Shown: positions 12,101 to 23,400 of the stretch, in pieces
Position numbering within the stretch: the stretch's first letter is position 1
How the letters are laid out: every line of letters begins with the position of its first letter
Assembly (NCBI GenBank): GCA_026770585.1
Contig: MU646528.1
Span: forward strand, 361,594 to 394,622
Origin: Baffinella frigidus
Taxonomy: Eukaryota > Cryptophyceae > Cryptomonadales > Baffinellaceae
Length of the DNA stretch: 33,029 nt
Direction of reading: 5' to 3'
Notes under the pieces: generated by a model
The model's database searches: none
Told to the model about the DNA's origin: nothing
What the model saw: the letters and a program-made list of their open reading frames with translations, nothing else
Made by a program: the position numbers and the translations under genes

Positions 12101-15100
12101 GTGAGGTTGGAGGGTTGGATGCGTACGGCGCCGGCCGCGTCATGCACCGAGAAGTTAGCCACGGCCCCCGAAAACGTAGCCGAGACGTGCGTCACAGGCA
12201 GCCTCGTGACGCGCAGCAGTTCCCCGCCGATGCGAAAGTGGTCGCCGACAGTAAGTTGCGCGTCTGTCGGGTTTCATGGATTAGGGATTAGAGATCAGGG
12301 ATTGATGTTTCAAGAGATTAGGGATTAGAGATCAGGGATTAATGTTTAGGTGTAGGTTTTAGAGATCAGAGATTAATGTTGAGGTGTAGGTCAGAGATTA
12401 ATATTTAGGTGTAGGTCGAGATCCAAGATTAATGTTCAGGTGTAGGTTTCAGGGTTTAGGGTTTTGGTGTAGGGTTGAGGGTTGATGGATTACCTGCCGG
12501 GTTGACCAGGCCGATGGAGGTGTCGGATGCCAGGACGGAGGAGTAGAGCCATGTTGCGGGGGGGCGAGCGAGATCCACCGCGAGGGTAGACGCCCCCTGG
12601 GTTTAGGGTTTGGGGTTTGGAGTTTGTATCACAGGGTTGTGGATATGGTGAGGGGTTTGGGGGTTTCAGGATTTCAGGGTTTCAGGGTCTAGGAATTTTA
12701 GGGTTGCGGGAGGACGCGCGAGGTCTGCTGCGAGCGTCGATGCCCTCTGGTTTAGAATTTGGGGTTGAGGTTGAGGTTTTGGGGTGCAGGGTTTAGGGTT
12801 TAGGGTGTAGGGTTTTGGGTTTAGAGTTGATGGTTCAGTCTTTAGGGTTTGGGGTTTAGGGATTGGGGTTCAGGGTTTAGGGGTTCAGGGTTTAAGGTCT
12901 GATAGTTCGGGTTTATAGTCTAGCGTTGAGGGTCTGGGTAGTGTGCGGCGCGACGTGAGCAAAGGATTCAGGGTGTCGGATCATGGTGGTGGGCGGCGCA
13001 CCGTGAGCACAGAGACGTCGATGTTCTGCGGCGGCTGCGCCCGCGTCGGATTCAGCACCTGGTGTTGGGTTTGGGGTTTGAGAACGGGGAGGCACAGAGC
13101 GGATAAAATCAAACATCCTGAAAAAAATGAGTGTCTAGGCGTTGAGGTGGAGGTTTGAGGGTTTAGAGTTTCGGGTTTAGGGTTTAGGGTTTAGAGTTTC
13201 GTTTGAAGGGTTTCGGGTTTAGGGTTTGGGGTTTGGGGTTTGGGGTTTGGGGTTTGGGGTTTAGGGTTTCGGGTTTCGGGTTTCGGGTTTGGGGTTTCGG
13301 GNNNNNNNNNNNNNNNNNNNNNNNNNNNNNNNNNGGGTTTAGGGTTTCGGGTTTCGGGTTTCGGGTTTAGGGTTTCGGGTTTCGGGTTTAGGGTTTCGGG
13401 TTTAGGGCAGCACCGGAAACTCAAACACCATCTCCTCCCCGAGCGCGAATGCGGTCCTGAGATAGACCACGAGCGCCTTGCCGACCTGGTTTAGGGTGCA
13501 GGGTTTGGGGCTCAGGGTTTAGCGTTTAGCGTTTAGATTTTAGTGATTAGTGTTGAGTGTTGAGTGTTGAGTGTTTAGGGTTCAGGGTTCAGGGTTTAGG
13601 GTTCAGGGTTTAGGGTTTATGGTTTTGGGTTTGGGGTTTAGGTTTGAGGTGTAGGGTTCAGGTGCTTGAGGGTCTAGGGTTCAGGGTTTATGTGTATGGT
13701 GTAGAGGGTGTAGGGTGTAGGGTGTACATTGTCCCAGAGGGCCTTCTGCGGCGGGCCTGTTCGCTGCCCGGAGAGACGGGCGGAAGCCAGTCCAGAGAGG
13801 GAGAGGGTGGATGAGTTCTTCGCCTGCATTTGGGGTTTGGGGTTTAGGGGGTAGGTTTTAGGGGAGTGTCGTGTTTATTGTTCAGTGTTGATGGTTTCGA
13901 GGTTCAGGGTTTAAGGTGCAGGTGCGGGGACGATGCCGTGCGAGTTCAGATGCGAGCCGGGATTGGTGGGCCCACCGTGAGAATTGCAACAAAGTGGTTT
14001 GGTGGTTCGGTGTTGATAGGGGGGGGCAGGGGGGGCATGCCTCAGCGCCGTAGAGTCCCGAGATCGAAATCACAGTGTTGGGTGCGAGGGGCAGCGAGAG
14101 CGCGATGGTGACTGTGATGATGTTTTTGGCACCCGGGAAGGGGGTGCTCTGCCCCACCTGCAATTGGGTGGAGGGAACAGGGTTCAGGGTTTGAGGTGCT
14201 GGGTAAACTGGGTGTAGGGTGAGGTGCACCTCAAACCCTGGACCCTGAACCCTCCACGGTGCTGGGTAAACTAGGTGTAAGGAGGTCGTCCCGGCACACA
14301 CCCTGCAGCCAACAGTCGATCTAGCGACTCTCCTGGTTGATCACTAAACCCTGACACCTAAACGTAACCCTAAAACCTAACGATACGCCGCACTCACCGC
14401 AGTGGTGACGAATCCAGCACTAATACCGGAATAGACACGCGCGACTATTCGCAAGTTGACACTCTGGGGTTCTGGTACAAATCCATCATATTTGGAGTAA
14501 AAAAGAGCTCGGTCTCACCAAACCGGTGAGACCAGAAAGACTGGGAATGAGCTAGAATCTCCGCCGCGCTCACCACGGTGGTCACGAAGCCAACAGACCG
14601 CACGAAGCCGGGAATGGCGTCGCCGAACGTCACGCCAGGCAGAATCACCCACAGACCCTAGGCCCCAAACCCTAAATCCTCAACCCTGAACCCTGAACCC
14701 TAACGAATAGCTCACCGCAGTGGTCACGAAGCCAACCGACCGGACGAAGCCAGGAATGGCGTCGCCGAACGTCATTCCGGGCGGCATCGCCCACACGCGA
14801 GTCGTGGATGGGATCGTGTCGAATCCGTGCGACCCATCCTGTTCCCGGGTTACGATCTTGACAACCTTTTTCACGTCGCGAATTCGGGAATTTGACAAGG
14901 CTGACGCGGCCAAGTCCTACCGGAGTAGCTGTATCGACTCAGATTCGCAGAATTCAGACCCTGCTCCCACGCGACTCCGGACGACTGGTCACTGAACCGG
15001 TCAGGTTGTGCTCGCATCGGTCGGTGACAAGGCAGGTGGGAGTGCACCCATGCAAGCCATGCCTAGTCAAGTGCACCCATGCAAGCTATGCCTAGTCCCG

Positions 15101-17381
15101 TCAAAAGTGGCGGGATAGTTAAAAGTGGTGGGAGTCTTGGGAGACTCGCCTTCCTCCATTTCACGACAGTCACGACTGCGGAGTTGACAAATTAGCCACG
15201 CCTAAACCACAAAAAGCTATGCCTAGCCAAAAGTTGTGGGGTCAAAAAATGGTGTGAGCCGCAGGGGCGGGGGAGGACCTTCTTCCTCTTCACGACAGTC
15301 ACAACCGCAGAGTGCGCCGCGCGCGCCGAGCCCTTCTGCCCCCGCAGCACCCGGAGCGTGCCCCCCCCCGCGTCCAGCGCGATCACGAGCATCGCTTCTG
15401 AGTTGATCAAGATGTGTTCGCCGATTGGGAAGGGGGTTGTGGAGGAGACGGATATGAACACCTGGGTTGGGGTTTGGGGGTTGGGGGTTGGGGGTTGGGG
15501 TTTGGGGATTGGGTTTTGGGTTTGGGGTTGAGGGTGAAGGGTGTATGTTTTGGGGTGTACACCTGAACCCTGTTTTTGGGTTTAGGGTATAGGGGTTAGG
15601 GGCTAGGGTTTAGGTTTCAGGGTTCAGGGTTCAGGGTTCAGGGTTTGGGGTTCAGGGTTTGGGGTTTGGGGTTTGGGGTTTGGGGTTTGGGGTTTGGGGG
15701 TTGGGGTTTAGGATTGATCACCTCCGACGCAGCCGACGAGACATCAGGTATGGAGTTTGGGGTCAAGGGCTCGGGGTGTAAGGTTTAGGGTTTAAGGTGT
15801 AGAGTTCAGCACCTCCGTGGACAGCGACGAGACGTCAGCCGCGAGGAGCGAGTACGTCCCTAGCGGCGGTTTCGTGTCTCGGAGCATCACGGCAGAGGGG
15901 ATCTGCATGAGAGGCTTCAGCCCGGAGGTGCTGTCGATCCCGTCGATTGCGAGGACGGTGACCTGGTGTGGGGTTTGGGGTTTGGAAAGTGGGGTTTAGG
16001 TTTCAGGGATTAGGGATGTTCAGGTTTTAGGGTTTGGGGGGTTAAGGGTTTTAGGGTTTTGGGTTGTGGGTTTGGGGTTTGGGGTTTGGGGATTAGGGTT
16101 TAGGAATTAGGGTTTCGGTTCAAGGTTTTGAGAGTAGGGACTATGTATTATGGATGAGGGATGAGTGATTGGGGTTTAGGGTTTAGGGTTTAGGGAATAT
16201 GGTGTGGGGTTTACCGGGACTGCAAATTGCTCCACGGGGGGATTGGTCGTGCGGACTGAGAAGATGATGTACGTGTCGACTGGGAAATCCGAACGGAGGT
16301 ACAACACTAGCTCTGTTGATGAGCGGTTGTACCTGGTTTTGGGGTTGGCGTTTCGGGTTTGAGGCTTGGGGGTTGGGTTTTGGGGTTGAGGGTTTTGGGG
16401 TTTCGGGTTTAGGGTTGAGGGTTTGGGGTCTAGGGTTTAGGTTTTAGGGTTTTAGGGTTTGGCGTACAGGGATTGGGGTTCAGGGTGCATGTGTTGGGGT
16501 TGGGGATGGTGTTAGTGTTGGTGTTGGTGTTGGTGTTGGTGTTGGGGTTGGGGTTCAGTACAGCGCCGTTCCGGGAAACACCGCATCATCAACCGTGGCA
16601 GGATCGTAGGCGAAAAACGCGGGGTGTAGGATTAGGGGTTCAGTGTTTAGGGTTTAGGGAATTGGTTTTAGGGTTTTACAGCGCGGTTCCGGAAAATGTC
16701 GCATCGTCAACCGTGGCAGGATCGTAGGCGAAAAACGCGGCGGCGGGTCCAGACACGTTGACTTTGCAGTACGCGACCTGTAATTGTTCCAGGGTTCAGA
16801 ACCACGCTGCTGACGACCCACGCGCATTCCACAAGGTGTTTCCCCATGAGCCCTAAACGCACACTAAACGCACCCGGGAACTTAAAAACACAGGCATGGC
16901 TCGTGCTGGGCGCATCATATTGTCAACTCATATTCCTCCCCGAACCCTTCAGTGTCGCACACTGTGTCTCCATCCCCGAACCCCTATCCGTGCACGGCGC
17001 GACGAACACATGACTGCACCTGCGACGAGAATCACTCCAAGACGGGCTTGTTCGTACGATGCATAGACTTTTGTATCATTCAACTCAAGGCTCAACGACT
17101 TACTTAGGACCTGCATCGAGAGTAATAAAGAAGAAGAAGACCTGTGACGCGCAGACGCCAATAGTGTTCACGTCGGGGATCCCCGTAATGCGGATCGAGC
17201 TCGGGTCGTCCTCCGTCGCGAAGGCCAGGAGGACGTTGGAGACGAGCGTGAAGGTGATCGTGTTGGACGCGCCGGGGAGCGGGGTTGATTGCCCGACGTT
17301 GCGCACCTGGGTTAGGGTTTGGGGTGTCAGGTGTAGGATGCCGTTACCGTGTTCTCTCGCTCAAGTTCCACGCGAGAGGGC

Positions 17382-17418
<37 letters not shown>

Positions 17419-20400
17419 AGAGAGAACCTGCAGCTCAGCGGCTTCGATTTCGAGAGCGCTGGCCTACCACGCCATGTTGCTCGAGGGGGTTCAGCTCTTT
17501 CCGAGCGCATTTTTGGGCGCCGAAATGTGCCAAAATGAGACCATTTCCTCTGGTTCCTTCCGGGAAATTGACTTTTGGCAACCCCTTGCAAGAATCTGGC
17601 GTGGGGAGCGGCTCACCTGCAACTCAGCGACCTCGATTTCGAGCGCGCTGGTGCCTCCGACAGGGTTGATGATAGCGCCGAGGATCGATCCCGTGTCATG
17701 CGCCATCACCTGTGGCACACAGAGGTTAGTATACCTTCTTGGCAAATACTGTGTATGGACCGCGTGAACTTGGTCCCGGTGGGTGACGCCAGCCATCACC
17801 TGTCGCACACTGTGGGCGTCAACGCAAGTTTCGACAATAAATCTGATCGAAATGTCGGCTAATCACTCGATGTCAGAAAACGGAGTATTTTAAAACCGGG
17901 GTACTTTACATGTCGGTCACTGCGTACGTAGCAATTTGCATACACATATAGGCCGTACCGCGACCAAACCCGGATATCCGTGAGTAACGTGACCAAAGCC
18001 GTGAGTGGAACAGGGCCTGTTCCCTGAAGGTGATGGTCCCCGAGACCTCGATGGCGACACACCCTTAACCCTTACTCTGCCCCCAAAACCAGAATCCCGA
18101 AACTCTAACCCTAAAATTCCAGTCCGAAAGAGGCGCCGCTGCAGGACCTGATCTTCTAATTTTATGGTCCCCGAAGCGTTGAACCCTACACTCAACCATT
18201 ACCCCCCCCCAAGAAAAAAACTAAAACCCACACCCTGCACCTAAAACCCTAACCCCGAAACCATAACCCCAATAGACGGCGACTTGATCCTTGCAGGTGA
18301 TACACGGCCTCAATCACGACACTAAACCTACAACCGGAAACCCTAACCCAGAACCGAACCCGAAAGATGCGATTCTGCGGGACCTGATCCGCGAAGGTGG
18401 TGGTGCCCGAAGCTTCGATCGCGACGGTCGGCGCAGCCTGGGCCACGTTGCCGTTGCCGAGCACGAACGAGAACATGTAGTTCACGCCGATCTCAATCTG
18501 AATTTGGGTCCCAATGTCATTTGACGACCTATTTAATGTACAAGTCCATGTGTGCACGTAGTCGTACTGGGGGTTAGGCACACGGGCGCGTGCTCAGGAT
18601 GGCGAGGGTGCAGCTGAATTTCCGCTCCAAAGTTGATTGATTTGTGAAAACCCCAGAATGTCTGGTAGGGTGACACGGAATGCCGCAATCAGGTTGACCC
18701 CGGCATTGAGGTGTACGCCCTTACCGCTTGATCTGCAGCGACGGGGATGAATAGTTCTCCCGGGAGCTGCAAAAGCGGTTCAATGTGAAGGCATCTGTAG
18801 TTTGCAAGTCCACAGATTCGTAAACGGGGGTTCCGAAATCAAATTAGGATGCACGGACGTACCGCCTGATCTGCAGCGACGGGAAGGATGAGCTCTCCCG
18901 GGAGCTGCGTCCAGGACGCCGTCGCGTTGTCTAGTGCCTGGTTATGGGTTAGGGGTTAGGGTCCACACGGTGGGCTTCGAGGGTTTCGGGACCCCTAGAT
19001 TCAGCGGTAACGTGACCAAATTTACATTAGAAAATCCTTCAAGTTAACTGCCCACAGGGTGAGTTGACTTTTGATGAAAGGTCCGTAGTCCACTGTGTGG
19101 TCAGGTAAATCGGAAAGCAGGTAGTACACGAGCTCCGTGGAAGAGCGGTGGTTCGGGTAAACCCAGTTGAGGAGTTGGGGTGTACGGTTCAGGTGAATGC
19201 CTTATGCTGGTTCAGTCTACGCTGCTTGATATGTGTGGCATGAATATATTAGTAAAAAAACAAGTCAAAAAACGCAGTTTGTTATTTTCGTCACAATGAA
19301 AAGGTTGGTGCCTCAAGGAGGGGAAGCGACCTTGGTCGGACACTGCTGGATGACGGGGTTGCACTCCAGATCCGTGATCACAAAGCCCGCCTGGTCCAGC
19401 GTGGTGGTCCCGACGAGGTTCTTGATCGTGACCCGCGAGCCGTCCGCGCCGGACAGCCGCGTGTTGCTGACTAGCGTCACCGTTATCTGATCCGGAATTT
19501 CAGTCAGAGTGTGCAGGCGCATGCCTCAAATCCTGATTTCCAAGGTGCATGCCGCAGTGTTGCTCACCAGCGTCACCGTTGTCCGCTGTCTGCCGCTGTC
19601 TGCCTGTTTTTCCTGCTGCTTTCTGCCTACTTTCTGCTGTTTTCTGCTGCTTTCTGTCTGATTCCTGATGCTTTCTGCCGCTGTCTGCCTACTTTCTTCT
19701 GCTCTCTGCTGCTCTCTGCAGCTTTCTGCCTACTTTCTGCCTGCTTTTGTTGTCTGTGTTTCATTCCGAGGTTGAAGGCACATGAATTCAGAGGTGATGT
19801 TCGTTCATGTTCAGTCAGGGGTTCAAGCATTCAGAGGTTCAAGGTGTGTGCCACAAGTCCCGAGTTTCCGCGCCAGACAGCCGTGTGTTGCTCACGAGCG
19901 TCACCGTGATCTGACCCGGCGACGTGTTTCATTCAGTTCCAAGCCGCAGTTTTTCAAGGTGCATGCCTCAAATCCAGAGTTTCATGTGCGCTGGCGGGGT
20001 GAGCAAAACTCCATCAAACTAATACGCGAAACTGGTCAAATAAAATAGCAGGGATTACAGACCGTGTTGAGCTCGAGGGAGCGGGGCGTCGTGTGCCCGA
20101 TCGCGCGAACGTAGAACCCCGGAGCCTCCACGCGCCCCGCTTGCCCGGATACCTTGATTAGTGTTTTGTGTTTATTGTTTATTGTTTATTGTTTATATTG
20201 TTTATTGTTTATTGTTAAGTGTTTGGTTGTTAGTGTTCAGGGTTCGAGGTTTAGGTTTGAGCGAACGTAGAACCCCGGAGCCTCCACGCGCCCCGCTTGC
20301 CCGGATACCTTGATTGGTGTTTTGTGTTTATTGTGTATTGTTTATTGTTTAGTGTTTAGTTGTTAGTGTTCAGGGTTCGAGGTTTAGGTTTGAGCGAACG

Positions 20401-23400
20401 TAGAACCCCGGCGCCTCCATGCGCCCCGCCGCCCCAGACACCTGATTCATTAGGGTTTAGGTTTTGGGGGTTAGTGTTTAGTGTTTGGTGTTTAGTGATT
20501 GGTGTTGAGTATCTAGTGTGTATTGTCTATTGTTGATCGTTGATTGTTCAGTGTTTAGTGTTTAGTGTTTAGTGTTTAGTGTTTAGTGTTTAGTGTTTAG
20601 TGTTGAGGTTTGAGGTTTGAGGTTTGAGGTTTGAGGTTTGAGGGTTTAGGTTTCAGGGTTCAGGGTTTGAAGTCTAGACACCTGGTTCACACGCGAAACG
20701 AATCCCGCCCCCCCGCCACCAATCGCCGAAACCGAGTCGATAAACGCGGAGCATCCTGATTAGGGTTTAGGGTTCAAGGTGTGCGGTTTGAGGTTTAGGT
20801 TTTCGGGTCGAAGGTTTGATTTAGGGCGTAGGGTGCAGGGTTTAGGGCTTAGGGTTCATTGGTTAGGGTGAGGGTTTAGGCTTTAAGGTTTAGGGTTTAG
20901 GATTTAGGGTTTAGGGTTTAGGGAATCAGGCTTTTGGGTTACCAGTGTTAACTACACCAGCGATGCGCGGGCGGTACACCTCCGTGATCGAATCCTGGTT
21001 AAGGGTTTAGGGTTTAGGGTTTAGGGTTTAGGGTTTAGGGTTTAGGGTTTGGGGTTTAGGGTTTAGGATTTAGGGTTTAGGGTTTAGGGTTTAGGGTTGA
21101 TGGTTGATGGTTGATGGTGTAGGGTTTAGGGTGTAGGGTGTAGGGTGTGCCGTCATCCGCAGATCCATCCCCAGATGGTACACATCCACAGTCGGATCAG
21201 ACGTGTACCCCACCCCATGACTCACATAATCATACGCCGACACCGCCCCCCGGTCCGTCGCGAGCTCCCCATCAATGTCGTCTGAGAGGGTTTCGCCCCC
21301 GAGGGTCACGTCGAAGTAGCTGAGGAAGTCGGATCCGTTGCCGCCTGAGGCGAGGACGACACCCGGGATGTAACCTGGGTTAAGGTTTGGGATTTAGGGT
21401 GTGGGGTTTATGGTTTAGGGTTTGGGGTTTGGGGTCTGGGGTTTGGGGTCTGGGGTTTGGGGTTTGGGGTTTGGTGTTTGGGGTGTGAGGTTTCAGGTTT
21501 AGGGTTTAGGGTTCAAAGTTTAGAGGTTAGGGTTCAGGGTTTAGGGTTTAGGGGTTTAGGGTGAGGGGTTTGGGGTTTAGAGTTTAGGGTTTGGGGTTTG
21601 GGGTCAACCGGTCCCCGCGTTGTCAGCGCGGAGGATGACGAGGGAGTGCGTCATCTCCTGGGTCGTGCCTGGGTAGAAGGGTTTGGGGTTTAGTGTTTAG
21701 TGTTTAGGATTTAGGGTTTAGGGATTAGGGTTTAAAGATTATGGTTTGAGGTTTAGTCATTAGTGTTTAGTGTTTAGTGTTTAGTGTTGAAGTATGGGGT
21801 TTAGGGTGCAGGGTTCAGGATTTAGGGTTTAGATGTAGTGTCAAGGGTTGAGGGACGTGCCTGGGTAGAAGAGGCTGATCCCGGGGTTGTTCAGGTAGTC
21901 ACGTCCGTGCCTGGAATAGGGTGTAGGGTGTAGGGTGTAGGGATTAGGGTTGAGGGTTTGGGGTTAAGGGTTCAGGGTTTGGGGTGTAGGGTTTGGGGTT
22001 TAGGGTTTAGGACGAGAGTCACGCGTGATCAGTAGGCAGGGATTCACACGAGACCAGTTGGAAGTGATTCGAGACAGAGAGTTGGAGGGAAAGACTGTTT
22101 TCGTCATCGTGCATGGTCGGTGTTGAGCACTGAAAATTACTACACGGTTGCTGTGCATTCCAATGAAAAGGAGGTATCCAAGCGTGAAAAGCACTCAGAC
22201 ACATGGTCATTGAGAACTTCGTTCTCAAGAAATCTCCCAGGATTGCAAGCAACCCTGCAGGAGGTGTGAATATCAGAACCCATACCCCATGCGCAACCCA
22301 CCTCGACGATCCGTCATATTTCGTCACATTCAAATTATGCGGTTGCGAGAGCCTGAGCCTGAGTCTGGTACGTCGATTGGGATCCTGTTGGGTACCTTGC
22401 CAGGAGGATTCCGGACTGTTCGATGGAGCCGGTGGCGTCAACCTGCCATGGCATGCCGTCTCAGCCACCCTTCACAATTCCAACTTCTCAGTTCCAACTT
22501 CAGAGTTTGAACTGCAAGGTGCCAACATCGTTGGGCGAAACATGGAGCAGACACACTTTGCACGGGTGACATATTTGACGGAGCCACACACGCAAAGAAG
22601 ATGAAGGAGAGAGTACCGAGGCAAAAGATGCAAGGAAGCCAGAGCCTCCAGCCGCGCCGAGCAGCGCTATGTCGCCGGGCGTGTAGTTCCCACCGCCGTC
22701 GAGCACCAACACCTGCCGAGGTTGGGCGTCAAGAGGATGGTCTAGTTAGCGAGAGGCTTGCCAAGAGCAGTTTCTTTCGGTACCAAAATCCTGTGTTCAC
22801 CCCGGTCAATTCAGTGGAAGTGACCATCCACCAGTGGTTTCCCAGCGCTCATAAATGAATCAAAATCGGGCACGAGACCTGGGTAATAGAGTGGAGCATC
22901 TCTGAAGGCCACACGGCCACCCGCGCCCCCGCCGCATGTGCGAACACCCCCGATCCATTGCCCCCCCCCCGCGCGACAATCAGAGAGGATGAGGAGACGG
23001 AAAGGACGGTCACGACTTCTGCGCCGATCTGGAGCTGCATTTGAGGTACGGCGTTGATCCCGGCCACGCCGATTCCTGATGTGGGGTTTGGGGTTCAGGA
23101 AGCTGGCCACACCGTTATACCGCACACGAACCACTCACCGTTTACGTCTGAGTGGATGCAGCGCCGATTCCTGCAAGTGCCGCCACACCTGTAATTTTTG
23201 AGTTGTTTTCTCCATATTTCGAGTGTGACACTGAACCCGAGGAAAGCACCGGATCCGCCTCCTCCTCCGTTACCGCGCACCAAGCGCACAGCTCTCACGT
23301 CTGAGTATAGATGCCGCGCATGAAACATTGGTACGTCAGTCCCGAACAATGAACACCACACACCAAAAACGGCAGTCCCGAACAATAAACAATACACGCC

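Noticed and set aside
8074-17140. AATAAA in TTAATAAAGAAG as a polyadenylation signal (8070, 17125)
   Set aside because: Both lie inside introns of the phase-consistent chain, and many algae do not use AATAAA; no sign of a gene end.
17059-17767. Overlapping + strand frames of about 160 codons through the GA tract
   Set aside because: Low-complexity RERERE runs come from the (GA)n tract, and the frames cover exons w34 and w35 in antisense.
22203-22604. 133-codon + strand open frame
   Set aside because: It overlaps exon w24 on the other strand and shows no recognisable domain or repeat; no support beyond being open.
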